From positions 62,001-126,000 of the forward strand of contig NZ_JACOPV010000005.1 of NCBI RefSeq assembly GCF_016881005.1: a stretch of 64,000 nt of DNA, given 5' to 3'. Every line of letters begins with the position of its first letter. Within the stretch, counting starts at the first letter, position 1. Under the pieces are notes generated by a model. It searched no databases. It saw only the letters and a program-made list of their open reading frames with translations, and was not told the origin of the DNA. Source of the DNA: Pseudomonas arcuscaelestis (GTDB lineage Bacteria > Pseudomonadota > Gammaproteobacteria > Pseudomonadales > Pseudomonadaceae). This document shows, in pieces, positions 30,145-40,703 of this stretch. A program made the translations under genes and the position numbers.

Positions 30145-30959
30145 TGTACAGCTGGATCGATGGTCTGCCGGCAGATGCAGTCAATCTGCAAAGTCGTGCG
30201 TTGGCCTACGGCGATGGTCTGTTCGAGACCATTGCCGTCAGGGCCGGGCGGCCATCGTTGCTCGACCATCATCTTCAACGTCTCGCGCTGGGTTGCCAGC
30301 GCTTGGCAATCAACGCCGATCACGCGCTGATTCGCGAAGAGTTGAGCCGCTATGCCAGCTTGCTCGGTGATGGCGTGCTCAAATTCATACTCGTTCGTGG
30401 TGACAGCCAGCGCGGCTACGCGCCTGCTGCGGGTGCGCCACCACGACGCATCCTCCAGGGTAGTCCGCTACCCACATACCCTGCCCAGCATACCGAGCAG
30501 GGCGTTCGACTGTTTGCCTGTACCACCCGTCTTGCCGAGCAACCGCTTTTGGCCGGCCTCAAGCATCTCAATCGCCTCGAGCAGGTGCTGGCACGTGCCG
30601 AGTGGCAAGGTGCCGAGTACGCCGAAGGCTTGATGCGCGACATTTCCGGGCGGCTGGTGGAAGGGGTCTACAGCAATCTTTTCCTGGTCCGTAATGGTGA
30701 GCTGCTGACGCCTGACTTGAGCCGCTGTGGCGTGGCGGGAGTGATGCGCGGCGCATTGCTTGAGCAGGCTGCATTGGCCGCTATCCCGGTACGTATTACC
30801 GATCTGTCCCTGCAGGACCTGGAGCAGGCTGATGAGGTTTTTCTCTGCAACAGCGTCTATGGGGTCTGGCCTGTGTGTGCATTTGTATCGCTGAACTGGT
30901 CGCCAGGTCCGCTCACCCGTAAACTGCAGGCCATTGCCCGTACGCTACTGGATAAATGA
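30144..30959 (+). CDS. pabC: Aminodeoxychorismate lyase
   Basis: 271 residues, class IV PLP enzyme. YGDGLFETIAVR near the N-terminus and the PLP lysine in GLKHLNRLEQVL (about residue 140) are present. It makes 4-aminobenzoate for folate. The ATG at 30144 overlaps the fabF stop by one base. Confidence 0.94.
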   Translation: MYSWIDGLPADAVNLQSRALAYGDGLFETIAVRAGRPSLLDHHLQRLALGCQRLAINADHALIREELSRYASLLGDGVLKFILVRGDSQRGYAPAAGAPPRRILQGSPLPTYPAQHTEQGVRLFACTTRLAEQPLLAGLKHLNRLEQVLARAEWQGAEYAEGLMRDISGRLVEGVYSNLFLVRNGELLTPDLSRCGVAGVMRGALLEQAALAAIPVRITDLSLQDLEQADEVFLCNSVYGVWPVCAFVSLNWSPGPLTRKLQAIARTLLDK

Positions 30960-30962
30960 TTC

Positions 30963-32105
30963 GTGAGACGTAAATTCTTGGTGCTGCTGGAGACCGGATT
31001 GATCCTGGCAGGCCTGGTCCTGGGTTTTTCAGCCTGGAAAGTGAACTCGGCGCTTGAGCAGACCCTGCACGTCAGTCAGGAGCAACTGCTTGACGTGCCC
31101 ACCGGTACCAACCCCAATCGCATGTTCTACCGCATGGAAAGCCAAGGCCTGCTGGATGACGCCTTCTGGCTGCGCCTGTACTGGCGATTCAATATGGCTG
31201 GGGTACCGTTGCATACCGGCGAGTACCGCATGACGCCAGGCATGACCGTGCGCGACCTATTCGAGGTCTGGCGTCGTGGCGATGTGGTGCAGTACAGCCT
31301 GACCTTGGTCGAGGGCTGGAACTTCCGCCAGGTGCGCTCGGCGCTGGCCAAGCACGAAAAAATAAAGCAGACCCTCGACGGCCTCAGCGATGCCGAGGTG
31401 ATGGATAAGCTCGGTCATCCCGGGGTTTTTCCGGAAGGGCGCTTTTTTCCTGACACCTATCGCTTTGTTCGGGGCATGTCCGACGTAGAGTTCCTCCAGC
31501 AGGCCTATGCGCGGCTCGATGAAGTATTGGCCAAGGAGTGGGCTGAGCGGGCCGCCGACTTACCCTATCGTGATCCTTACCAGGCGTTGATCATGGCTTC
31601 GCTGGTAGAGAAGGAAACCGGCGTGCCGCAGGAGCGCGGCCAAATAGCCGGGGTGTTCGTGCGCCGCATGCGTCTGGGCATGCTGCTGCAAACAGACCCG
31701 ACGGTAATCTACGGCATGGGCGAGCGCTACAATGGCAAGATTACCCGTGCCGATCTGCGCCAGCCGACGCCTTACAACACCTACACCAATGCCGGCCTGC
31801 CGCCGACGCCGATCGCCATGGTCGGTCGTGAAGCAATCCATGCGGCATTGAATCCGGCGCCGGGCACCAGCCTGTACTTTGTCGCCCGTGGCGATGGTAG
31901 CCATGTTTTCTCCGACGACCTCGATGCGCACAATTCGGCGGTTCGCGAGTACCAGATCAAGCGTCGTGCTGATTACCGTTCCAGCCCGGCACCTGTGATC
32001 GAATCCGAGCCTGAGGTCGAACCACAGACCCAGGAACCCACTGAGGCCAATCCTGAGCCGGAGCCTGAACCATCGGCGCCTGCCCGTGAGACCTCACCGC
32101 AATGA
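30963..32105 (+). CDS. mltG: Endolytic peptidoglycan transglycosylase MltG
   Basis: 380 residues from a GTG, 3 bp after pabC. One N-terminal membrane segment (residues 5-25), a LysM-like region and the YceG catalytic domain with the catalytic Glu in SLVEKETGVPQER are seen, then LQTDPTVIYGMG. The enzyme cuts nascent glycan strands at the inner membrane. The last 35 residues are a Pro/Glu-rich tail that is not part of the core. Confidence 0.94.
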   Translation: MRRKFLVLLETGLILAGLVLGFSAWKVNSALEQTLHVSQEQLLDVPTGTNPNRMFYRMESQGLLDDAFWLRLYWRFNMAGVPLHTGEYRMTPGMTVRDLFEVWRRGDVVQYSLTLVEGWNFRQVRSALAKHEKIKQTLDGLSDAEVMDKLGHPGVFPEGRFFPDTYRFVRGMSDVEFLQQAYARLDEVLAKEWAERAADLPYRDPYQALIMASLVEKETGVPQERGQIAGVFVRRMRLGMLLQTDPTVIYGMGERYNGKITRADLRQPTPYNTYTNAGLPPTPIAMVGREAIHAALNPAPGTSLYFVARGDGSHVFSDDLDAHNSAVREYQIKRRADYRSSPAPVIESEPEVEPQTQEPTEANPEPEPEPSAPARETSPQ

Positions 32106-32115
32106 TCAATCGTAA

Positions 32116-33736
<1,621 letters not shown>

Positions 33737-33777
33737 GCGGCACCGCCCCTTAATTTTTTCAGTGTTGTGATACGTCC

Positions 33778-34560
33778 ATGCTTGTAGATTCCCATTGCCA
33801 CCTCGATCGTCTCGATCTGACTGCCCATCAAGGCTCGCTTGATGCGGCCCTGGATGCTGCCCGTGCTTGCGGCGTCGGCCACTTTTTGTGCATCGGCGTC
33901 AGTGCCGACAACGCCCAGGCGGTCAAGGACCTGAGCGAGCGCTACAGCGACGTGGATTGCTCTGTGGGTATTCATCCCCTGGACTTGACGCCGGATGGCG
34001 CGCCGCCGCTCGACTGGCTGCTCAAGGAGCTGGAACACCCCCATGTAGTGGCCATCGGCGAAACCGGGTTGGACTATCACTATGAGCCTGAAGCTGCCCA
34101 GGTTCAGCAGGACTCGTTTCGCTTGCACCTGCAGGCCGCGCAGGTGACCGGCAAGCCAGTCATCATTCATACCCGCGCAGCACGCGCAGATACCCTGACC
34201 CTGCTGCGTGAGGCGGATCTGAGCCAGGCGGGCGTCCTGCATTGCTTTACCGAAGACTGGGATATGGCCAAGGCTGCACTGGATCTGGGCTATTATATCT
34301 CGTTGTCCGGCATCGTCACCTTCCGCAACGCCGATGCCTTGCGCGATGTCGCCCGCCAGGTGCCGGCCGATCGCCTGTTGGTGGAAACCGACTCACCCTA
34401 TCTGGCGCCTATTCCCTATCGCGGCAAGGCAAACCTTCCGCAATATGTGCGCGAAGTGGCGGAGTTCGTGGCGATGGTGCGCGGTGAGCGCTATGAGCAG
34501 TTGGCTGAGCAGACCACAGCGAACTTCAAACGCTTGTTCCCGCTGGCGCGGGTGAGCTGA
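33778..34560 (+). CDS. TatD-family metal-dependent hydrolase
   Basis: 260 residues. Metal ligands sit in DSHCHLDRLD, VGIHPLDL, IGETGLDYHYE and VETDSPYLAP. Related proteins act as DNases or in RNA and DNA quality control. This is the YcfH-type paralog that follows holB in many gammaproteobacteria. Confidence 0.93.
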   Translation: MLVDSHCHLDRLDLTAHQGSLDAALDAARACGVGHFLCIGVSADNAQAVKDLSERYSDVDCSVGIHPLDLTPDGAPPLDWLLKELEHPHVVAIGETGLDYHYEPEAAQVQQDSFRLHLQAAQVTGKPVIIHTRAARADTLTLLREADLSQAGVLHCFTEDWDMAKAALDLGYYISLSGIVTFRNADALRDVARQVPADRLLVETDSPYLAPIPYRGKANLPQYVREVAEFVAMVRGERYEQLAEQTTANFKRLFPLARVS

Positions 34561-34586
34561 GCGGGTGGCAAGGCTGAACGACAGGC

Positions 34587-34708
34587 AAAAAAAACCCGGG
34601 TTCTGGGGGGTGAATCCGGGTTAAGACCATTAGGAGTAAAACAAAGGTACGCGGTCCCTGAGCACCTTTATCGGCGCGCCACTTGGGGGGATGCGCCACG
34701 CCAACACC
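34587..34708 (-). ncRNA. rgsA: Small RNA RgsA (P16)
   Basis: About 120 nt on the minus strand just past tatD. It ends in a strong terminator: AACCCGG and CCGGGTT arms followed by eight T (34594-34587). A stationary-phase-like -10 box CAATACTTCA lies just upstream of the predicted start near 34708. RgsA of P. aeruginosa is a Gac- and RpoS-dependent RNA of the same length located beside the tatD homolog. The call is from place, size and structure. Confidence 0.75.
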
Positions 34709-34719
34709 TGAAGTATTGG
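34709..34719 (-). promoter_or_regulatory. Sigma-S-like -10 element of rgsA
   Basis: On the minus strand the sequence reads CCAATACTTCA. It resembles the extended -10 of RpoS promoters (CTAYRCTTAA). No convincing GacA upstream box (TGTAAG..CTTACA) was seen further upstream. Confidence 0.5.
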
Positions 34720-34795
34720 TCAGGATTGGCGGGCTGCCAGCGGCGCTTGCTCGTTTTTTAAACAGATTTGGAATACGCCCAGGGCTGCTGATCGC

Positions 34796-35929
34796 TCATC
34801 GCTCTGCAATCTGGCGCACGATTCGCAAAGTTTCGTCGATTATCTGTTTGGTGGTGTAGAAATGCGGGGAAAAGCGCACGCCAGGCCCGCGAGTGATGCA
34901 CACCACCTGTTCCTGTTTGAGTTGCTGATAAACCTGGGCGTTATCCTTTCCGGCAATGCTGAACGACACAATGCCGGAGCGGCGTTGTGGGTCTTCCGGG
35001 CTGTGCAAGCGTACGCCGGGTATGGCAGTCAGTCCTTCGTACAGCCATTGCACCCGTTCAGCCACGAGCGCGGACACCTGCTGCATGCCGATCTCTTCCA
35101 GCAGCGACAGACTGGCATCCAGGGCGGCGGCACCGAGCATGTTCGGGCTGCCGCATTCGAAGCGGCGGGCGCTGTGAGCCGGCTCCCAGTCACTGCGGGT
35201 GTAATCACCCATGTGCTCCAGCATGTGCCAGCCGTACTCGCTCAGCTTGAGCTGGGGGCGAATTTCCTCGCGGCAATAGAACACCCCAAGTCCTTCAGGA
35301 CCAAGCATCCATTTGTGACCATCGGCCATGGCAAAGTCGCATTGATAAGCCTGGACGTCGAAGGGCAGGGCACCCAGCTGCTGGATGGCATCAATACAGA
35401 ACAGCACATTGCGCGCACGGCACCCTTGGCCAAGCCGGACCAGGTCCAGGCGCAGGCCGCTGGCAAATTGCACCGCGCTGATGGCCAGCAAGCGTACCCG
35501 GCCGCTGCATGCGGCAAGCAGGTCGGCCTCCGGGTCATGTCCCTTGAGGCTTACCTGGAGAACTTGCACGCCCTGGTCGGCCAAGGCTTCCCAGACGATG
35601 CGATTGGAGGGGAATTCTTCATCGCTGATGACGATCTGGTCGCCTGCCTGCCACGCTAGACCGAAGGCCACGAACGAGAGCGCCTCGGAAGTGTTCTTGA
35701 CCAGGGCGATGTCGTCGCTCGAGGGTGCATTGGTCAGGCGCATCAAGCGCGCTCGCAGACGTTGCTCCATAGCCATCCAGTCGGGGTAGTCCCTGGCACC
35801 GAGGAAAACGTTTTCGTCAGCGAAGCGTGAGACCGCATGGCTGGCCCTTTTTGGCCAAGGTGCGACGGCGGCATGATTCAGGTATCGAAGGCCTGGAGCC
35901 TGTTCAAACTCATCAAGAAACATAGACAT
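34796..35929 (-). CDS. Class V aminotransferase family PLP enzyme
   Basis: 377 residues. The PLP lysine lies in MADGHKWMLGPEGLGVFYC and the Asp/Gln pocket in FCIDAIQQLGALPFDV. The overall pattern resembles the isopenicillin-epimerase / cysteine desulfurase-like group. The substrate is unknown. Two ATG codons (35929, 35923) are possible starts and neither has a strong ribosome site. It is divergent from the TetR gene with 72 bp between them. Confidence 0.88.
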   Translation of the reverse strand: MSMFLDEFEQAPGLRYLNHAAVAPWPKRASHAVSRFADENVFLGARDYPDWMAMEQRLRARLMRLTNAPSSDDIALVKNTSEALSFVAFGLAWQAGDQIVISDEEFPSNRIVWEALADQGVQVLQVSLKGHDPEADLLAACSGRVRLLAISAVQFASGLRLDLVRLGQGCRARNVLFCIDAIQQLGALPFDVQAYQCDFAMADGHKWMLGPEGLGVFYCREEIRPQLKLSEYGWHMLEHMGDYTRSDWEPAHSARRFECGSPNMLGAAALDASLSLLEEIGMQQVSALVAERVQWLYEGLTAIPGVRLHSPEDPQRRSGIVSFSIAGKDNAQVYQQLKQEQVVCITRGPGVRFSPHFYTTKQIIDETLRIVRQIAER

Positions 35930-36001
35930 GGTTGGATGATCCGTGCATTTTGGCGCAAGTTAGGCATAATAACCGGCTTCGATTTTGATCCAGTCCTTCT
36001 T

Positions 36002-36640
36002 ATGCAGAAAGAACCTCGTAAGGTCCGTGAGTTTCGTCGCCGTGAGCAAGAAATTCTCGATACCGCGCTCAAGCTGTTTCTCGAACAGGGTGAAGACAGT
36101 GTCACCGTCGAGATGATCGCTGACGCAGTCGGTATCGGCAAAGGCACGATCTACAAGCATTTCAAATCCAAGGCGGAGATATACCTGCGCCTGATGCTCG
36201 ACTATGAGCGCGATTTGAACGAACTGTTGCACTCTGCCGATGTTGATCGCGACAAGGAAGCCCTGTCGCGTGCCTACTTTGAATTCCGTATGCGCGATCC
36301 GCAGCGCTATCGGTTGTTCGATCGTCTCGAAGAAAAGGTGGTCAAGGGCAATCAGGTGCCTGAGATGGTCGAGGAGTTGCACAAGATTCGTGCCTCCAAC
36401 TTCGAGCGCCTGACCTTGCTGATCAAGGGGCGTATCAGCGAGGGCAAGCTCGAAGACGTACCGCCGTACTTCCACTACTGCGCCGCCTGGGCGCTGGTAC
36501 ATGGCGCCGTAGCGCTTTATCACTCGCCGTTCTGGAGCAATGTTCTGGAAGATCAGGAAGGCTTCTTCCAGTTCCTGATGGACATCGGTGTGCGCATGGG
36601 TAACAAGCGCAAGCGCGACCCGGATCCTGCTGGCAACTGA
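36002..36640 (+). CDS. TetR/AcrR-family transcriptional regulator
   Basis: 212 residues from the ATG at 36002 (MQKEPRKVREFRRREQEI). The helix-turn-helix is at about residues 35-55 (MIADAVGIGKGTIYKHF). The C-terminal ligand domain is long and well conserved in Pseudomonas. The target is unknown. It may control the divergent aminotransferase gene, whose start is 72 bp away, but no palindrome was found there. Confidence 0.9.
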   Translation: MQKEPRKVREFRRREQEILDTALKLFLEQGEDSVTVEMIADAVGIGKGTIYKHFKSKAEIYLRLMLDYERDLNELLHSADVDRDKEALSRAYFEFRMRDPQRYRLFDRLEEKVVKGNQVPEMVEELHKIRASNFERLTLLIKGRISEGKLEDVPPYFHYCAAWALVHGAVALYHSPFWSNVLEDQEGFFQFLMDIGVRMGNKRKRDPDPAGN

Positions 36641-36707
36641 CGCCTTGTTTCGGGCGCAAACCCGCGTGCGATGAGGCTTGAGGCCTATACTCTTGCAAGA
36701 GGCTTGC

Positions 36708-36735
36708 AAAAACCTGATTTTTGAGTCAGGTTTTG
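36708..36735 (+). terminator. Hairpin between tetR and moaA
   Basis: AAAAACCTGA and TCAGGTTTT can pair around TTTTTGAG. The T-run is only four bases long, so it may be a weak terminator of the tetR transcript or a leader hairpin of moaA, whose ATG lies 33 bp downstream. Confidence 0.5.
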
Positions 36736-36768
36736 CAGGCCCGATTCATCCATGCCGGAGTCACCTCA

Positions 36769-37737
36769 ATGATCGTCGATCGCCAAGGCAGGCGTTTTCG
36801 CAACTTGCGTGTCAGCCTGACTGCTGCCTGCAATTATGCCTGCACCTATTGCGTACCCGACGGCAAGCGTCTGGTGGCGGCTCAGGACGAGTTATCTGCC
36901 CAGGCCATGGCCCGGGGTGTTGCCTATCTGATCGAAGCAGCCGGTATCGAGCGTTTGCGCGTCACCGGTGGCGAACCGCTGGTCAGCCCAAAACTTGAAT
37001 CCTTCCTGACCTCGGTCGCAGGTTTGGGCCTGGATGAAATCAGTTTGACCACCAATGGTCAGTTGCTCTCGCGCAAGTTGCCGCTGTTGCGAGAGGTTGG
37101 CATTGGGCGCTTGAATGTTTCCCTCGATACGCTCGATCCCGACGCGTTTCGCCGTATCGCTCGCGGCGGAGACCTCGCAACGGTACTCGATGGCATGCAG
37201 CAGGCCAGTGCAGCGGGGATGAAAATCAAGGTCAACATGGTGCCATTGCGCGGGCAGAACTTCGATCAGGTTGTGCCGCTGCTGGATTACTGCCTTGACC
37301 GCGGTTACGAGTTGCGCTTCATCGAGTTGATGCGCATGGGACATTTGGCTCGCGACGGTAATGCTTTTCTGCAGCAATTTGTCGGCCTTGATCACTTGCT
37401 GCAGCTCATTGCCGAGCGCTATGAATACCTGCAGGCCAATGCACCGGTCGATGCCACTGCATTGCGCTATCAGATTCCCGGGCGCGGCTATTTTGGCGTC
37501 ATCGCCAACGAAAGCGTGCCTTTCTGTCGCACCTGCTCGCGCTTGCGCCTGTCTTCCACGGGCTGGTTACATGGCTGCCTCTCCTCGAGCAATCGCCACT
37601 ATGTCGGCGACCTGCTCGATAAACCGCGCCATCAGGCGTTACCGGCCCTGCAAGGGTTGCTGCTCAAGGCCCTGGGTGACAAGCAGGCGCTGGCGTTTTC
37701 CGGTGGAGCGACGGTGATGAAAATCATCGGCGGCTAA
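36769..37737 (+). CDS. moaA: MoaA-family radical SAM protein (GTP 3',8-cyclase)
   Basis: 322 residues from the ATG at 36769 (MIVDRQGRRFRNLRV). The radical SAM cluster CNYACTYC lies near residue 22 and the second cluster CRTC..C near the C-terminus. The chain ends in the Gly-Gly tail needed by MoaA. It starts molybdenum cofactor synthesis from GTP. No other moa gene is nearby, and Pseudomonas often has more than one copy, so this may be a paralog. Confidence 0.9.
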   Translation: MIVDRQGRRFRNLRVSLTAACNYACTYCVPDGKRLVAAQDELSAQAMARGVAYLIEAAGIERLRVTGGEPLVSPKLESFLTSVAGLGLDEISLTTNGQLLSRKLPLLREVGIGRLNVSLDTLDPDAFRRIARGGDLATVLDGMQQASAAGMKIKVNMVPLRGQNFDQVVPLLDYCLDRGYELRFIELMRMGHLARDGNAFLQQFVGLDHLLQLIAERYEYLQANAPVDATALRYQIPGRGYFGVIANESVPFCRTCSRLRLSSTGWLHGCLSSSNRHYVGDLLDKPRHQALPALQGLLLKALGDKQALAFSGGATVMKIIGG

Positions 37738-37803
37738 GACTGGCGCAAAAGCTGCATCTGTCGGCCATTCGCCGGTTTTCCGTCACCGGCCATTGGAGGA
37801 TAG

Positions 37804-38409
37804 ATGCGTAGCCTGGTTTTGCTGCTCGCGCTCATGGCGCTGGGCGGCTGCATGAATGTCAGCGATATGGGCGAGGGCGTCCGTTATCACATGAGCGATG
37901 CTGGTTTGCTTGATCATAGCGATACCCGTCGCTCGCTGTCGGTACGCCTGCAGCCTGATTCATTCATCTACATTGGCCAGGGTGCTTTCGTCCCGCCCGG
38001 CAAGGGCCCCTATCCACGGCCCAACGTAGTGGCCGAGGAGGCATTCAAGGGCTTTATCGAATACTTCCCCATGGTCCGTCGCGCCCAGGGCCCTCTGGGG
38101 CTGGAGCAGGCCTTGGTTGAGGCGCGCGGGGTAGGTGCCCATTACTTGCTTTATGCCCGCTTCGCGCGCACTGACGATCGCATCGGCAATGGCGACGAGT
38201 GGTACGACGAACAAGCGGTCGACCGCCTGGGTGTGGATACCGGTGTGGTGCAGTTAATGTTGATTGAGACCAGTACCCGATACCTGATCGATACCACGCG
38301 CATCAACACGCGTGGCGGATTGCTGACGTTCCATGACAACAAGCCAGAAGATTTGCTCGGTCCACCCCTTGAGGATTACGCTCGTAGCCTTTTAGGCATG
38401 AGTCGTTGA
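37804..38409 (+). CDS. DUF4823 lipoprotein
   Basis: 201 residues. A lipoprotein signal peptide ends in the lipobox LGGC (Cys17 or so). The rest is a soluble domain of the DUF4823 type, with YFPMVRRAQ and [12 protein letters not shown]. Position in the periplasm or outer membrane is expected; the residue after the Cys is Met, so outer-membrane sorting is possible. The function is unknown. It is followed closely by the DUF1285 gene. Confidence 0.85.
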   Translation: MRSLVLLLALMALGGCMNVSDMGEGVRYHMSDAGLLDHSDTRRSLSVRLQPDSFIYIGQGAFVPPGKGPYPRPNVVAEEAFKGFIEYFPMVRRAQGPLGLEQALVEARGVGAHYLLYARFARTDDRIGNGDEWYDEQAVDRLGVDTGVVQLMLIETSTRYLIDTTRINTRGGLLTFHDNKPEDLLGPPLEDYARSLLGMSR

Positions 38410-38419
38410 GGAGCAGGTG

Positions 38420-38980
38420 ATGACGGATACCGGTAAGGCCATTGATCTACTGGCTCAGATTCCAAAGGACGAAAGGGGTTTGCCGCCGGTGCATCTGTGG
38501 AATCCGGACTTCTGTGGCGATATTGATATGCGCATCGCCCGAGACGGCACCTGGTATTACCTAGGTACGCCGATCGGGCGCAAGCCGATGGTCAAGCTGT
38601 TCTCCACCATTATCCGCCGTGATGGCGATGACTACTTTCTGGTCACGCCAGTGGAGAAGGTTGGCATCAAGGTCGATGACGTGCCCTTTGTGGCGGTGGC
38701 CCTGGATGTGCAAGGTTCGGGAGAGCAGCAGGTACTGAAGTTCACCAGCAATGTTGAAGATCAGGTAGAGGCAGGCCCTGAGCACCCGTTGCGCTTTGAG
38801 ATCGATGCGCAAACCCAGGAGCCGTCGCCTTATGTGCACATGCGCCAGAATCTGGAAGCGTTGATTCATCGCAACGTGTTTTATCAGTTGGTGGAACTGG
38901 CTGTGCCGAAGCAGATCGACGGGCAGGAATGGCTGGGGGTATGGAGTGCTGGGCAGTTTTACCCCATTGGCCGTAGCTGA
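38420..38980 (+). CDS. DUF1285 protein
   Basis: 186 residues from the ATG at 38420; GAGGAGCAG precedes it. The DUF1285 signature [12 protein letters not shown] and [18 protein letters not shown] are clear. The protein is soluble and its role is unknown. It lies 10 bp after the lipoprotein gene, in the same operon. Confidence 0.9.
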   Translation: MTDTGKAIDLLAQIPKDERGLPPVHLWNPDFCGDIDMRIARDGTWYYLGTPIGRKPMVKLFSTIIRRDGDDYFLVTPVEKVGIKVDDVPFVAVALDVQGSGEQQVLKFTSNVEDQVEAGPEHPLRFEIDAQTQEPSPYVHMRQNLEALIHRNVFYQLVELAVPKQIDGQEWLGVWSAGQFYPIGRS

Positions 38981-39025
38981 TGCCACGAGCAGGGCGGGAT
39001 CATGAGCGTGAGCCTGCCCAAAACG

Positions 39026-39062
39026 AAAAAACCCCCAGTGCTTAGCGCAACTGGAGGTTTTT
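39026..39062. terminator. Bidirectional terminator between the DUF1285 gene and tRNA-Asn
   Basis: AAAAAACCCCCAGT and AACTGGAGGTTTTT form a stem with one mismatch and a short loop. T-runs exist on both strands. Confidence 0.82.
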
Positions 39063-39070
39063 CAAGTGTT

Positions 39071-39146
39071 TGGCTCCGCGACCAGGACTCGAACCTGGGA
39101 CCCAATGATTAACAGTCATTTGCTCTACCGACTGAGCTATCGCGGA
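39071..39146 (-). tRNA. tRNA-Asn (GTT)
   Basis: 76 nt with encoded CCA on the minus strand. The anticodon loop CTGTTAA gives GTT. The acceptor arms TCCGCGA and TCGCGGA pair. Confidence 0.96.
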
Positions 39147-39157
39147 ATCTGTGGCGT

Positions 39158-39185
39158 ATCTTACTGATTGCTAAGGGGAAGTCAA
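39158..39185 (-). promoter_or_regulatory. Promoter of tRNA-Asn
   Basis: On the minus strand TTGACT (39185-39180) and TAAGAT (39163-39158) lie 16 bp apart. An inverted repeat AAGGGGA / TCCCCTT overlaps the -35 and may also serve as the end of the upstream aminotransferase transcript. Confidence 0.65.
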
Positions 39186-39207
39186 GCCTCCCCTTGGCAA
39201 TTGACGC

Positions 39208-40395
39208 TTACAGAACTTCGATGATCGCGTTGGTCACGACTTCGATGTTGTTCTGATTGAGCGAAGCAACACAGATTCGGCCGGTATCCAATGCGTAGAT
39301 GCCGAACTCGTTCTTCAGGCGGGCGACTTGCTCAACGCTAAGGCCCGAGTAGGAGAACATACCGCGCTGACGACCGACGAAGCTGAAGTCGGCCTTGGCG
39401 CTGAGCAGATCGACCATCTGGTTGCGCATGCCGCGAATACGCTGGCGCATTTCGCCCAACTCGGTTTCCCACATGTCGCGCAGCTCGGGGCTGTTGAGCA
39501 CGGCTGCAACAATGCTGGCGCCGTGAGTCGGTGGGTTGGAGTAGTTGGTGCGGATAACGCGTTTGACTTGCGACAGCACGCGGGTGCTTTCTTCTTTCGA
39601 GTCGGTGACGATGGACAGGGCACCGACACGTTCGCCGTACAGCGAGAACGACTTCGAGAACGAGCTGGAGACGAAGAAATTCAGCCCTGACTCGGCAAAC
39701 AGGCGTACTGCAGCGGCGTCTTCGGCAATACCGTCACCAAAGCCCTGATAGGCCATGTCCAGGAATGGAATGTGGCCTTTGGCTTTGACTACGTCCAGAA
39801 CGTTGTTCCAGTCGTCTGCACTGAGGTCGACGCCGGTCGGGTTGTGGCAGCAGGCGTGTAGCACAATGATCGAGCCCGACGGCAGGGCGTTCAGGTCTTC
39901 GAGCATACCGCTGCGGTTGACGTCGTGCGTGGCGGCGTCGTAGTAGCGATAGTTCTGCACCGGGAAACCGGCGGTTTCGAACAGGGCGCGATGGTTTTCC
40001 CAGCTTGGGTCGCTGATTGCAACGACGGCGTTGGGCGACAGCTGCTTGAGGAAGTCGGCACCAATTTTCAGTGCGCCGGTGCCGCCGACAGCTTGAGTGG
40101 TGATAACCCGGCCTGCGGCCAACAGCGGCGACTCTGCGCCGAACAGTAGCTTCTGCACGGCCTGGTCATAAGCGACGATGCCATCGATCGGCAAGTAACC
40201 GCGGGAAGCGTGCTGCGCAGCACGCTGGGTTTCGGCTTCGATCACTGCGCGCAGCAGTGGGATACGCCCTTCTTCGTTGCAGTACACACCAACACCCAAG
40301 TTGACCTTGTTGCTACGGGGATCGGCGTTGAAAGCTTCGTTGAGGCCCAGAATGGGGTCGCGTGGTGCCAGCTCGACAGCGGAAAACAGGCTCAT
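39208..40395 (-). CDS. Aromatic amino acid / aspartate aminotransferase
   Basis: 395 residues from the ATG at 40395 (MSLFSAVELAPRDPILGLN). The class I PLP lysine is in SSSFSKSFSLYGERVG, and the substrate-binding Arg region near the C-terminus is present. The length and pattern match the AspC/TyrB group; substrate preference cannot be told. An upstream in-frame start at 40494 has no support. Confidence 0.93.
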   Translation of the reverse strand: MSLFSAVELAPRDPILGLNEAFNADPRSNKVNLGVGVYCNEEGRIPLLRAVIEAETQRAAQHASRGYLPIDGIVAYDQAVQKLLFGAESPLLAAGRVITTQAVGGTGALKIGADFLKQLSPNAVVAISDPSWENHRALFETAGFPVQNYRYYDAATHDVNRSGMLEDLNALPSGSIIVLHACCHNPTGVDLSADDWNNVLDVVKAKGHIPFLDMAYQGFGDGIAEDAAAVRLFAESGLNFFVSSSFSKSFSLYGERVGALSIVTDSKEESTRVLSQVKRVIRTNYSNPPTHGASIVAAVLNSPELRDMWETELGEMRQRIRGMRNQMVDLLSAKADFSFVGRQRGMFSYSGLSVEQVARLKNEFGIYALDTGRICVASLNQNNIEVVTNAIIEVL

Positions 40396-40703
40396 TATTA
40401 CCTTGGCTCTGAATGGAGAGTGATAGGGGTCGCACGCTCCAGTCGGATGCACTAGAGCGGTGCACAAACGGGGAGTCAGTATAGTGATACCCACCGGTCA
40501 CGGCGACAGCTTGTCGCAGCTTTTACTGTTGTTTCGCAGAATATTTTTCGACCGTTAGTCGAATTGACCGGTCCATAATCAGAAATACCCATGACATTGC
40601 GTTGAAACTGGCGCTCAGGGCCACTATTTGGGTATAAGTACTGTTTATAAACACAGGTGTCCGCGCCTGCGGTGAATACGTCGCGATAACACAGAGGTTT
40701 GTC

